Source: Bacteroidales bacterium (GTDB lineage: Bacteria; Bacteroidota; Bacteroidia; Bacteroidales; P3). Taken from it: a stretch of DNA of 64,000 bases. This document shows, in pieces, positions 42,941 through 51,122 of this stretch. Each line of letters begins with the position of its first letter. Position 1 is the first letter of the stretch. Under the pieces are notes generated by a model. The model made no database searches and was not told where the DNA came from. It saw only the letters and a program-made list of their open reading frames with translations. Made by a program: the position numbers and the translations under genes. The stretch lies in assembly GCA_017479385.1 (NCBI GenBank), contig JAFVCE010000013.1, positions 62,001-126,000 on the forward strand, in the 5' to 3' direction.

Positions 42941-43687
42941 ATGCAACTCAGAACCGAAAACGTAGTCAAGATATACCGCTCTCGCACCGTGGTCAATCAC
43001 GTCAGCGTCAACGTCGAACAAGGCGAGATAGTGGGCCTGCTCGGCCCCAACGGCGCTGGCAAAACCACCACTTTCTATATGATTGTGGGCATAATCAAGC
43101 CCTACGATGGGCACGTCTACCTCGACCAAACCGACATAACCTCCATGCCTATGTTTCGCCGCGCCAAGCTCGGCATTGGCTACCTGGCTCAGGAGGCCTC
43201 GGTCTTTAGGCAGATGACGGTGGAGGACAACATTGCCTCGATTCTCGAGTTCAGGCGCGACCTCACCCGCGCCCAGCAGCGCGAGAAACTCGAAAGTCTG
43301 CTCGACGAATTCCGCCTGCAGCATATTCGTCGCAGCCGCGGCATACAGCTCAGCGGTGGCGAGCGTCGCCGCACCGAGATTGCCCGTGCGCTGGCCAACG
43401 ACCCCCGCTTCTTGCTGCTCGACGAGCCTTTTGCGGGCGTCGACCCCATTGCTGTGCAGGATATTCAAGACATCGTGGCTCACCTCAAGGACCGCAATAT
43501 CGGCATCCTCATCACCGACCACAATGTGCGCGAAACCCTCGCCATTACCGACCGCGCCTACCTGCTTTACGAGGGGTCGGTGCTCCACCACGGCACCCCC
43601 GAGGATATGGCTGCCGACCCCGATGTGCGCGAAAAGTACCTCGGCCGCGACTTCGAGTTGCGCCGTGCCCGCACGGTAGAGATTTAG
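42941..43687 (+). CDS. lptB: LPS export ABC transporter ATP-binding protein
   Basis: ATPase of 248 aa that powers extraction of LPS from the inner membrane with LptFG. Visible motifs are Walker [11 protein letters not shown], the Q-loop [17 protein letters not shown], signature [15 protein letters not shown] and Walker [13 protein letters not shown]. The short insertion and the [10 protein letters not shown] end fit LptB rather than other ABC ATPases. The kdsD-lptB arrangement is conserved in many Gram-negative bacteria. No LptF/G gene is in the window. Confidence 0.94.
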   Translation: MQLRTENVVKIYRSRTVVNHVSVNVEQGEIVGLLGPNGAGKTTTFYMIVGIIKPYDGHVYLDQTDITSMPMFRRAKLGIGYLAQEASVFRQMTVEDNIASILEFRRDLTRAQQREKLESLLDEFRLQHIRRSRGIQLSGGERRRTEIARALANDPRFLLLDEPFAGVDPIAVQDIQDIVAHLKDRNIGILITDHNVRETLAITDRAYLLYEGSVLHHGTPEDMAADPDVREKYLGRDFELRRARTVEI

Positions 43688-43823
43688 GTCGGTAGGGCCA
43701 ACGGCTCTCCAAAAACGCGCCATCCGCCAACCAGCAACCACCGGCCACCGCCATGGGCTCGCCCCGCGGTCGAATGGCCGGCGGTGGAAAAATTGCTTTG
43801 CGCTGTTGAAAACTTGTTCATTC

Positions 43824-43867
43824 TTCGATGTTAATACGACCTTAACCCCTCCTTAACCCGACCCAAG
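43824..43867 (-). repeat. Four-unit copy of the 11-bp repeat family
   Basis: On the - strand: CTTGGGTCGGG, TTAAGGAGGGG, TTAAGGTCGTA and TTAACATCGAA. It abuts the terminator hairpin at 43881 and, with about 18 further bases, mirrors 29051-29114. It lies between the convergent lptB and subtilase genes; the preceding 130 bases hold only an imperfect GC-rich dyad. Confidence 0.8.
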
Positions 43868-43880
43868 TGGGTGGGCGCTG

Positions 43881-43922
43881 AAAAATGAAAATTCGTGGCC
43901 TCGACCACGAATTTTCATTTTT
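43881..43922. terminator. Bidirectional rho-independent terminator between lptB and the subtilase gene
   Basis: An 18-bp perfect stem (AAAAATGAAAATTCGTGG and its complement) with loop CCTCGA. On the + strand it runs into eight T residues; on the - strand the stem itself ends in five T. It serves the convergent genes. Confidence 0.85.
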
Positions 43923-43971
43923 TTTCCTGGAGAAGATTGGTATGTTTGTTGTGGAAGATACGTGTCAATCT

Positions 43972-46407
43972 CTAAAAGGCTACCACTTTGGCCAGTGGGC
44001 GGAGGTTGATGGTGGCCACATAGATGCCTCGGGTTGGCAGGGTGCAGTGCCAGCCGTTGGCGGCGTTGGCTGTGGCTACGGTGCGGCCAGCCATATCGAC
44101 CAAGGTTACCTCTTGGTTGCTTGTGGCACCAGCAATGGAGACTTCGAGCCCGTCGACGCTGATGGTGGGCAGCGGCGCGCAGTCGGCCTCGTCGATGGCC
44201 GTGGTGTTGCGCAGAAAGTTGGCGGTGAGCGACAGGTTGCGGTTCACGGTGATGGTGCGGCTGGCGTGGGTGTCGGCATCGTTCCAGCGGTCGAATGTGG
44301 CGTTGGCTGCCGGTGTGGCCACGATGGTGATGACGGTGGCCGAGTCGTAGGTGCCCGCGCCGCTAACGGTGCCAAGCGAGGGGTCGTTGACGCTGAGGCT
44401 GACGGTGTAGGTGGGCGGCGTATGGGGTGTTGGCGGTGTGCGGGGTGTGGTCAGTCCGCCCAGAGCGTCGATTTTGCCGTAGCCCCAGCTGTTGCTGCCG
44501 CCGGTGGGTATGAGGCCGGTGTGGCTGTCGGTGCGCGAGGTGCGGCTGATGATGTCTTTGGCCGCGGTGAGCGAGAGGTCGGGGTTGTGTTGCAGCCAGA
44601 GGGCTATGATGCCAGTGACCATGGGTGCCGCCATCGAGGTGCCCATTTCTAAGGCGAAGTAGTCAGACCCGTCTTGTAAGACTACGTAGGGGTTGTTTGT
44701 GTTGGCCTGGTTGGAGTATCTGTTGATTGGGGCCACAATCACACCAGGGGCGGCGACGTTGGGTTTGACGCGGCCGTCGAGCGTTGGCCCATGCGACGAG
44801 AAGTAGGTTAGTTCGCCCATCGGTAAGATGGAGTTGAACGAGTAGCCAGAGCCGTTGGTGCTCTGCCATTCGTTCTTGGTGGTGTAGGCCCCTACGCTGA
44901 TAATGCTGTTGCCCACGCCGCCTATTTCGCCTACCGAATAGTCGGGGTCGCCAGCGGTGACGGCGCTGAAGCCACAATCGATGAACGAGTGTCTCCAGCT
45001 CCAGAGGTGGACCGTGTCGCCCGGTTGGGCATTGACGGCGATGAGCACTTTTTGGCGCGACGACGATTCGGCCGAGGCATCGATTGTAACGTAGAATTCG
45101 GGACGGTTGTTAGGGTTGTTGGCGGCGGCGCCGCAGTAGTAGTCGAAGGTTATGCTCTCGTTGTCGCTATCGGTCAGGGTCTCGGTGTCGTTGTTGTCGT
45201 CAGAGACGGTGTGCCAGTAGCCGGTGGCGTCGAAGCGGCCGGTGGCGCTGTCGAGTATGCAAAATCCGGCCTTGAAGTCGCTGCCCACCGAGCCCCAAAT
45301 GTCGATGTAGGCTTGGCCCGAGCCGCTGGGTATGTCTACCACGGTGTAGAGCAAGGTGTCGGTGGCGGTAAATATTTTGCTAACGTGAATGCTGTCGTTG
45401 GCTTCGTTGCCGGCCGAACCAACCAGCAGCAGGCCTGTGGGGTGGTCTTGTAGCAGCAGGTCGCAGTATCGGTCGAATCCCGAGGTGCCGTCGTGGGGGC
45501 CAATGTGCCCGCCAATGCTCATGTTGATAACGCAGGGTTTGCCAACCGAACGGGCGTAGGCGGCAATGTATTCTATGCCGTCGTATATGCCGCTGCTCGA
45601 CATAGTGGTTTCTACCATCACGATGTCGGCCCCCGAAGCTATGCCTTGATAGGTGCGAGATTGTGCAGAGAGGCCTCCGCGGCCGGTGGCAATGCCTGCC
45701 ACGTGGGTGCCGTGAACTTCGTCGCTGTTTGTTGTGCCATAGGTAGTAAAACTCGAGGTTAGCTCTTGCCCATAGTCGAATCCCGACGGGTGGGGGCCGC
45801 TGCTCGAGGTCTGTATCCATACGCGTTTTATGCGTGTGTTGTTGTTGGCGTCGTAGAAGGTGGGGTTGTTGAGTTGAAATCCGATGTCGATAATGCCAAC
45901 CACCACGCCGGTGCCATCGTATGCCTGGTCGAGGCCGGTGCCATCGTATGCCTGGTCGGCACCAACGTCGGCGCGCGCTTGGTCGAGAAGGGGGTGAGCC
46001 ACAACGCCTATGTCGAGGCGCTGGCAGAGCCCCGAGGTGTAGAGGCCGAGCAAGCTGTCGAGTGGCAGGCTCAGGGTGGCGGCGAGTCCGCGAAGCGTCT
46101 TGATGGTAGCGCCGTGGCGTTCAAGCTGTTTGGCCTCGGTGGTAGCGGCCAGGGTGGCAAAGAGTTGCACGGTTATGCCGCTCTCGTTGCGAGGCAGGTG
46201 GTAGCGCAGGGCTATGGCTTCGGGCGATACACCCTGGTAGAGGTCGGCTACGAGCATTGCCGTGGTGGCCGAGAGGCCACTGCTGGGTAGGCCGCCCACA
46301 GTTTGCGTTTTGGGCGTAGAGAGCGGAGTGGGCTTGAGCTCACGATTTTGTGCCACGAGAGGCCAGGCTGCTACAAGCAGCATGATTGCGGCGAGAGTGC
46401 GTTTCAT
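43972..46407 (-). CDS. Secreted subtilisin-like serine peptidase (S8) with T9SS-like C-terminus
   Basis: Protein of 811 aa. A signal peptide (residues 1-19) is followed by a prodomain (about 25-140) and the S8 domain with Asp174 in VGIIDIGF, His232 in VHGTHVAG and Ser591 in GTSMAAPM, so the triad is complete; a 220-residue insert precedes the serine part. A proline/threonine linker leads to a repeat-type beta domain and a C-terminal domain with DMAGRTVATA and RGIYVATINL, the pattern of T9SS type A sorting domains. It should be exported to the surface. A 9-residue tandem duplication (DQAYDGTGL/DQAYDGTGV, 152-169) lies just before the catalytic Asp. It overlaps its partner gene by four bases. 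Confidence 0.92.
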   Translation of the reverse strand: MKRTLAAIMLLVAAWPLVAQNRELKPTPLSTPKTQTVGGLPSSGLSATTAMLVADLYQGVSPEAIALRYHLPRNESGITVQLFATLAATTEAKQLERHGATIKTLRGLAATLSLPLDSLLGLYTSGLCQRLDIGVVAHPLLDQARADVGADQAYDGTGLDQAYDGTGVVVGIIDIGFQLNNPTFYDANNNTRIKRVWIQTSSSGPHPSGFDYGQELTSSFTTYGTTNSDEVHGTHVAGIATGRGGLSAQSRTYQGIASGADIVMVETTMSSSGIYDGIEYIAAYARSVGKPCVINMSIGGHIGPHDGTSGFDRYCDLLLQDHPTGLLLVGSAGNEANDSIHVSKIFTATDTLLYTVVDIPSGSGQAYIDIWGSVGSDFKAGFCILDSATGRFDATGYWHTVSDDNNDTETLTDSDNESITFDYYCGAAANNPNNRPEFYVTIDASAESSSRQKVLIAVNAQPGDTVHLWSWRHSFIDCGFSAVTAGDPDYSVGEIGGVGNSIISVGAYTTKNEWQSTNGSGYSFNSILPMGELTYFSSHGPTLDGRVKPNVAAPGVIVAPINRYSNQANTNNPYVVLQDGSDYFALEMGTSMAAPMVTGIIALWLQHNPDLSLTAAKDIISRTSRTDSHTGLIPTGGSNSWGYGKIDALGGLTTPRTPPTPHTPPTYTVSLSVNDPSLGTVSGAGTYDSATVITIVATPAANATFDRWNDADTHASRTITVNRNLSLTANFLRNTTAIDEADCAPLPTISVDGLEVSIAGATSNQEVTLVDMAGRTVATANAANGWHCTLPTRGIYVATINLRPLAKVVAF
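45907..45960 (-). repeat. 27-bp tandem duplication in the subtilase gene
   Basis: Two 27-base copies (45907-45933 and 45934-45960), identical over the first 25 bases, preserving the frame and duplicating the nine residues DQAYDGTGL/V. Confidence 0.85.
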
Positions 46408-46868
46408 TGCGGTTTGACTTTCAGGTTGTTGATGTTTATTTGGGTCGACATTTCGATTCGGGCGGCCTTTTTCGAGTCGACGAATTTTACGTAGCGGCGG
46501 GCCGGTATGAGGGCCGTGAAGTTAAGGCTGCCTGCGGTTGTGGGGTGCAGGCCGTAGTGGCGCAGGTCGCGACTCGAAGGCTCTTCGTTCATCCTGACAA
46601 AGGCTTGGACGTAGCATTTGCGCTGCTTGACGAGCAGTTTGTGGCGAGCCACGAGGGCGCTATCGCGTGGGCCAACGCGGTGGCCGAGGTTTTGCAGGTC
46701 GCGGTAGAGCATGGCGGCTTGGGCCGAGAGGTGGGTGGCATCGCTGTCGGGCTGCGCTACGGGGGTGGGCTCCTTCATGTTGGGGGTGTCGAGGGTGCGT
46801 TGCCCCAGAGCTACGAATGTGGCAGCGACGGCCAATATTATTGTGAGTATTATTCGTTTCATTATCAA
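46404..46868 (-). CDS. Secreted stand-alone propeptide-like protein, partner of the subtilase
   Basis: Protein of 154 aa with a signal peptide (RIILTIILAVAATFVALGQ); an ATG two codons in is equally possible. Its mature part aligns along its length with the prodomain of the downstream subtilase: residues 46-61 (THLSAQAAMLYRDLQN) with subtilase 43-59 (SGLSATTAMLVADLY), the YVQAFV strand with TVQLFA, and 120-141 with the region before the catalytic domain. It has no protease domain and ends in STQININNLKVKPQ. By analogy with I9-like propeptides it may chaperone folding or inhibit the protease in trans (inference). It overlaps the protease start by four bases. Confidence 0.72.
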   Translation of the reverse strand: MIMKRIILTIILAVAATFVALGQRTLDTPNMKEPTPVAQPDSDATHLSAQAAMLYRDLQNLGHRVGPRDSALVARHKLLVKQRKCYVQAFVRMNEEPSSRDLRHYGLHPTTAGSLNFTALIPARRYVKFVDSKKAARIEMSTQININNLKVKPQ

Positions 46869-46904
46869 TGTGTTAAAGTGCTATGCACGCTTGTTATGTT
46901 TGTG

Positions 46905-46912
46905 CAAAGATA
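46905..46912 (-). promoter_or_regulatory. Promoter -7 element (TATCTTTG) of the propeptide-like/subtilase operon
   Basis: Read on the - strand: TATCTTTG followed by CAC, 37 bases before the start of the small secreted protein. Confidence 0.75.
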
Positions 46913-46941
46913 CGCAAAATATTTAATTCTTGGCTAAATGT

Positions 46942-46987
46942 TGCAAAAAAAAGCACTCCCCCGAGCCGTGTGGGTTGAGGGGGAGTG
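46942..46987 (-). terminator. Rho-independent terminator of kbl
   Basis: On the - strand CACTCCCCC, a 16-base loop and CGGGGGAGTG-type complement are followed by a run of eight T, 34 bases after the kbl stop. Confidence 0.85.
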
Positions 46988-47020
46988 GTGGTTAGTGGTT
47001 GTGTTTCGTGGTGGCGAAAG

Positions 47021-48205
47021 TTATTTGCCTTCGATTTCGGCGCGCACTTTCTTGAAGGCCTCGATGCATTTGTCGAGGTGTTCGTGCTCGTGGGCAGCAC
47101 TGATTTGGACGCGAATGCGAGCCTGGCCTTTGGGCACCACGGGGTAGTAGAAACCGGTGACGAAGATGCCTTCTTCCTGCATCTTGGCGGCATATTGCTG
47201 GCTCTTGGCAGCGTCGTAAATCATGACGGCGCAGATGGCGCTTTCGCTGGGTTTGCAGTCGAAACCTTCTTCCTTCATGCGGCGCAGGAAGTATTCGGTG
47301 TTTTCGTGCAGTTTGTCTTGCAGGGCGTTGGTCTCGCTCATTAGTTCGAACATACGAATGCCGGCAGCCACGAGGCCTGGGGCCATACTGTTCGAGAAGA
47401 GGTAGGGGCGCGAACGCTGGCGCAGCATATCGATAATCTCTTTGCGGCCGGTGGTGAAACCGCCCATGGCGCCACCAAAGGCTTTGCCGAGGGTGCCGGT
47501 GAGAATTTCGATTTGGCCACGCAGGTTGTAGCGCTCGGTGACGCCGCGGCCGGTTTTGCCAACCACGCCGGCGCTGTGGCTTTCGTCGACCATCACCATG
47601 GCGTCGTATTTCTGGGCCAAGGCGTATATTTTGTCGAGCGGGCATACGTTGCCGTCCATCGAGAAGACACCGTCGGTAACGATAATGCGGAAGCGGTTCT
47701 TCTGAGCGGCTTTGAGTTGCTCTTCGAGGTCGGCCATGTCGGCGTTGGCGTAGCGGTAGCGCTGGGCTTTGCAGAGGCGTACGCCGTCGATGATAGAGGC
47801 GTGGTTGAGGGCGTCGCTGATAATGGCATCCTCTTCGGTGAGGAGGGGTTCGAATACTCCGCCGTTGGCGTCGAAGCAGGCGGCGTAGAGTATGGTGTCT
47901 TCAGTGCCAAAGAACTCGCTAATTTTCTGCTCAAGCTGTTTGTGTAGGTCTTGGCAGCCGCAGATAAAGCGGACCGAGGCCATACCGTAGCCACGGGCGT
48001 CCATACCGGCCTTGGCGGCCTTGATGAGCTCGGGATTGTCGGCTAAGCCCAGATAGTTGTTGGCGCAGAAGTTGAGGCATTTTTTGCCTTTCACCATGAT
48101 TTCGGCACCCTGGGGGCTCTCGATAATGCGTTCGTGTTTGTAGAGTCCGGCGGCTTCGATGTCGGCAAGCTCTTTCTGAAGGTGTTGTTGGAACTTAGTG
48201 TACAT
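47021..48205 (-). CDS. kbl: 2-amino-3-ketobutyrate CoA ligase (glycine C-acetyltransferase)
   Basis: PLP enzyme of 394 aa of the alpha-oxoamine synthase family, splitting 2-amino-3-ketobutyrate with CoA into glycine and acetyl-CoA in threonine degradation. Visible are NYLGLADNPELIKAAK, YGMASVRFICGCQDLHKQLE, VMVDESHSAGVVGKTGRG and the Schiff-base lysine in TGTLGKAFGGAMGG. Length and N-terminus (FQQHLQKELADIEAAGLYK) fit Kbl rather than BioF or serine palmitoyltransferase. A tdh gene is not adjacent. It is a single-gene transcript with promoter at 48261 and terminator at 46942. Confidence 0.93.
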   Translation of the reverse strand: MYTKFQQHLQKELADIEAAGLYKHERIIESPQGAEIMVKGKKCLNFCANNYLGLADNPELIKAAKAGMDARGYGMASVRFICGCQDLHKQLEQKISEFFGTEDTILYAACFDANGGVFEPLLTEEDAIISDALNHASIIDGVRLCKAQRYRYANADMADLEEQLKAAQKNRFRIIVTDGVFSMDGNVCPLDKIYALAQKYDAMVMVDESHSAGVVGKTGRGVTERYNLRGQIEILTGTLGKAFGGAMGGFTTGRKEIIDMLRQRSRPYLFSNSMAPGLVAAGIRMFELMSETNALQDKLHENTEYFLRRMKEEGFDCKPSESAICAVMIYDAAKSQQYAAKMQEEGIFVTGFYYPVVPKGQARIRVQISAAHEHEHLDKCIEAFKKVRAEIEGK

Positions 48206-48260
48206 ATTATCAGATGTTTATATTTTTTTTAATGTCGTTTACGGCTTGTTTATCGAAAGG

Positions 48261-48268
48261 CAAAGATA
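48261..48268 (-). promoter_or_regulatory. Promoter -7 element (TATCTTTG) of kbl
   Basis: Read on the - strand: TATCTTTG followed by CC, 55 bases before the kbl ATG, preceded by an A/T-rich stretch. Confidence 0.75.
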
Positions 48269-48362
48269 CAATTTTTTTCGCGATTAGTGCTTTTTTTTTT
48301 GCATGAGGGGGCAAAATTTCGCTTTCGCGCAGGGTGTCAGATGTGGGTTAATGGTGTTGTTT

Positions 48363-50168
48363 TCAGTGTGTTTGCGGCATGGCAACCACTGCCTGACTTT
48401 GGGGTGGTAGCAGGGCTCTATTTTGGGCAAAGATGTCGAGAAACGAGAGGCTCACGGGGTCGAGGTACTGGTGCGAGTAGTCGTGCCACACAAAGCCGTT
48501 GCGGGCGTGGCGCTCGAAGGCTTCGGCATTGACTTCGGGGCAGGGGGTGGGCATGAGTCGCCAGCAGTAGCCCTCGGCTTGCAGCCGGCCGTGGAAGTAG
48601 GGCTCGAGGCGTTCGTAGGCGTAGTGGCTCAAGTATACAGGTCGGTCGAATGAGTTGCTGCTCAGCGTGTTGAGAAACCGAGCAAAGCCTATCAGGTTGA
48701 TGTTGGCAATGGTTATGTCTGGTCGCACTCCCTCGACGTAGTGTAGTTCCCAAAGTGGGAAAGTGTCGTTATCTCCAAACGTGAAGAGCAGGGCGTTGTC
48801 GTCGCACGACTGCAGGTGGTTGAGCGCTATGTCGTGGGTGGCAAAGTTGTTGTGTCGGTCGTGGTCGTGCCAGTTGGCTATGCACATCCACAGCGGCACG
48901 GCGGCAAGCAGAGCCATGACGGTTGGTTGTAGTTTCGGGCGTTGGCGTTCGGCCAAGCCGAGTAGTATGGCCGAGGCTTCGGCTATCCAAAAGCCTATGG
49001 CATAGAACGATAGTACGTAGGCGTAGTCGCGCTCTCGTGGTTCGTAGCAGGGGTGGTTAAGGTAGAAGTTGAGCAGTGGCCCGCCAAAAAGCAGCAGTGT
49101 TGCCGGCAGTGCGAGCAGCAGCAGGTTGGTAGATAGGTTGCGCCGACGGCACGTTTCGAGCAGTCCGATAGTGGCCAGCAGTAGTGGCACAATGTAGAGA
49201 ACCGGCCTGTTGTCGCCCTCGCGTAGGCGTCCGCCGAAGTTTTCGAGTAGGTAGCGTCCGTACATATAGCCCAACTGGTAGGTTACGTAGTAGCGCAGGT
49301 TGGCCCAGAGGGTGTTGCCTCCACCCGACCACTCGGCAGCTGCCGCGCTGTCGCGTTCGCGCCATAGGCGTGGGTAGAGCGGTGCTTTTTCGTATTGGTC
49401 GCGTCGCAGGTAGTGGGCAAAGTCGGTTGCAGAACTCCCGCCCATGCTGTTGATTGGTGGATTGGTTCGAGCCATGACTGGTATTGTGGCGTAAGGGGTT
49501 AGCCCCACAACGAAGAGCAGTAGCATCATGGCCACGGTGATACATTGTTGGCGACGTTGTTGTCGCGGTGCGCTGAAGTAGATGACTATGGCGGCAGGCA
49601 GGGCGAGTAGTGTCATTAGGTGTACGCAAAGTCCGAGTCCGACGAGCAAGGCTGTGAGCAGCAGGCGTCGCCTGTCGGGCACTATGCGCCACCGTAGCAT
49701 TATCCATACGGTTAGCGAGCAGAAGAGCATTGCCAGTCCGTAGACTTCGCTTTCCACGGCCGAAAACCAAGCTGTATGGCAGAAGGCGTAGCTCATAGCC
49801 CCGACTGCGGCAGAGAGGTGGCGCGCTGTGGCAGTGGTTGCCGAGTGGCCCAGTCGCCACAGGTCTATAATGCTGCGATACAGCACCATTGTTGTTAGGC
49901 CAGCGGCAATGGCGCTGAGCCAGTTGCAGCAGCGGGCCACAGTCGTCGGCGATGGGGCGAGCAACGTGCAGAGGTGGGCGAGCAGTTGGTAGAGTGGCGC
50001 TCCTGGGGGGTGACCTACCCATAGCCGTTGGCTGATGGTGATGAACTCGCCACAGTCCCACCAACTAACGCTCCTGTCGGCGGTGAAGCAGTAGACGGCA
50101 GTGGCTGCAAGCGCCACGAGCCATCCTACTACCAGTTCACTACGGCTTTGTTGAAGATGTCTTCGCAT
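48363..50168 (-). CDS. DUF2723 membrane protein (GT-C-like)
   Basis: Membrane protein of 601 aa with about twelve helices in the first 420 residues. The N-terminal WWDCGEFITISQRLWVGHPPGAP is the DUF2723 signature, with the acidic residue of GT-C enzymes in the first loop. A soluble C-terminal part follows, carrying FGDNDTFPLWELHYVEGVRPD, also conserved in this family. It is shorter than the 1000-residue Bacteroidota versions, which carry extra C-terminal domains. It may transfer sugars to proteins or lipids in the periplasm. Its ATG lies 40 bases inside the lptE-like gene. Confidence 0.85.
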   Translation of the reverse strand: MRRHLQQSRSELVVGWLVALAATAVYCFTADRSVSWWDCGEFITISQRLWVGHPPGAPLYQLLAHLCTLLAPSPTTVARCCNWLSAIAAGLTTMVLYRSIIDLWRLGHSATTATARHLSAAVGAMSYAFCHTAWFSAVESEVYGLAMLFCSLTVWIMLRWRIVPDRRRLLLTALLVGLGLCVHLMTLLALPAAIVIYFSAPRQQRRQQCITVAMMLLLFVVGLTPYATIPVMARTNPPINSMGGSSATDFAHYLRRDQYEKAPLYPRLWRERDSAAAAEWSGGGNTLWANLRYYVTYQLGYMYGRYLLENFGGRLREGDNRPVLYIVPLLLATIGLLETCRRRNLSTNLLLLALPATLLLFGGPLLNFYLNHPCYEPRERDYAYVLSFYAIGFWIAEASAILLGLAERQRPKLQPTVMALLAAVPLWMCIANWHDHDRHNNFATHDIALNHLQSCDDNALLFTFGDNDTFPLWELHYVEGVRPDITIANINLIGFARFLNTLSSNSFDRPVYLSHYAYERLEPYFHGRLQAEGYCWRLMPTPCPEVNAEAFERHARNGFVWHDYSHQYLDPVSLSFLDIFAQNRALLPPQSQAVVAMPQTH

Positions 50169-50725
50169 AGCTCGGTGACGATTTCGCTCACCAAGCTTTG
50201 TTCAACAGCCGAGAAGTCTTGCGAAGCCGAGTAGTCGCGGTAGCGCGAGAACTGCTGCTCGAAGTCGGAATCGGGGGCCTTGGTGTTGACGAAAGCGGCT
50301 TTGATGGTTATGGTGAGGCGGTTCATAGATACCTCGTCGCCCGAAGTGAGGGCCGAGGCGCGTGTGGTGTAGCTCACAATTTCGCCCGATAGTTGCAGGT
50401 CTCCGCCGTCGTCGACAACGGTTAGTGTGGTTTGCGAAGCAAACATATTGCGCAATTCGTCGCTCAAGGTTTGGCTCAACTGCGGGTTGACGGTCGAGGC
50501 GTAGTTTGGGAATTGCTTGACCGATATGGTCTTGGCATCGGGTGGAATTGAGGCTCCGGTGAAGCTGTAACTCCCTGTACAACTTGAGGCTGCGAGCGTC
50601 ATGGCCACGACAACAGCTGCCATTATGAAGCGTCGCCACGATTTTAGAGCATAGTAGTTGCGAGCCGGCGTGTTGTGGGGCGTCGGCTGGCGTAGTTGTC
50701 TTGATGTGTGGCGACTGCAATTCAT
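50129..50725 (-). CDS. lptE: LptE-family LPS-assembly lipoprotein
   Basis: Lipoprotein of up to 198 aa. The lipobox is AASSC (Cys49) behind the hydrophobic FIMAAVVVAMTL; the first 27 residues are unusually long and polar, so translation may start later than the ATG at 50725. The mature part YSFTGASIPPDAKTISVKQFPNYAS and the later SGEIVSYTTRASA are the conserved core of the Bacteroidota LptE family, which plugs the LptD translocon in the outer membrane. Upstream is a 56-codon gene, downstream DUF2723, all on one transcript from 50943. Confidence 0.85.
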   Translation of the reverse strand: MNCSRHTSRQLRQPTPHNTPARNYYALKSWRRFIMAAVVVAMTLAASSCTGSYSFTGASIPPDAKTISVKQFPNYASTVNPQLSQTLSDELRNMFASQTTLTVVDDGGDLQLSGEIVSYTTRASALTSGDEVSMNRLTITIKAAFVNTKAPDSDFEQQFSRYRDYSASQDFSAVEQSLVSEIVTELCEDIFNKAVVNW

Positions 50726-50737
50726 GGTTTGTGTGGT

Positions 50738-50908
50738 TTAGTAGTCTCTCGAATCTTCGTCAATGCGCTGCTCGTCTTCTAACTGCCAGAGCATATAGTC
50801 GGCTTGTTGCATGACGTAGTTTAGCACCTCGACTTTTGTGGTGAGGGAGTTGATGTTGGATATTTCGGTGACCAGCTGGTCGATTTTTTGTTTGAAAGAG
50901 ACGTCCAT
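50738..50908 (-). CDS. Small conserved-looking protein of 56 aa upstream of lptE
   Basis: An ORF of 57 codons from the ATG at 50908 to the TAA at 50738, 12 bases before the lptE-like ATG. The peptide MDVSFKQKIDQLVTEISNI continues into a heptad-like helix (LTTKVEVLNYVMQQADYMLW) and an acidic tail ending in EDSRDY. It has no signal peptide or membrane segment. A consensus promoter lies 35 bases upstream and the ORF is the first of the transcript. The helical, amphipathic composition argues for a real protein; function unknown. Confidence 0.65.
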   Translation of the reverse strand: MDVSFKQKIDQLVTEISNINSLTTKVEVLNYVMQQADYMLWQLEDEQRIDEDSRDY

Positions 50909-50942
50909 AGCGTTTGTCGTTTATTCTTTTGTTAAGCGATTG

Positions 50943-50950
50943 CAAATTTA
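50943..50950 (-). promoter_or_regulatory. Promoter -7 element (TAAATTTG) of the small ORF-lptE-DUF2723 unit
   Basis: Read on the - strand: TAAATTTG followed by CA, 34 bases before the small ORF. Confidence 0.7.
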
Positions 50951-51034
50951 CACAAAAAATCTGAAACGGCGGCCGATTGGTCAAAAAATCGGCTACGATT
51001 TGTTGTATGATGGTGGTAGACAGAGAGTTGGTGA

Positions 51035-51063
51035 TAGGGCGGCCGCGCAGCGGCCGCCCTATT
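51035..51063. repeat. Perfect GC-rich hairpin (13-bp stem)
   Basis: ATAGGGCGGCCGC, loop GCA, then GCGGCCGCCCTAT. It lies 60 bases past the phosphohexomutase stop, without a T-run on that strand. It shares loop and GC core with hairpins at 28912 and 60138. Confidence 0.7.
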
Positions 51064-51122
51064 ATACCAGACTATTCTCGCCTCGCTACGGGGCGGGAGG
51101 TTATTTTTTTTGCTTGCTTTGG

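Noticed and set aside
41120-43741. Open frame of 873 codons antisense to kdsD and lptB
   Set aside because: Both + strand genes have complete family motifs; the antisense frame has no recognisable domain.
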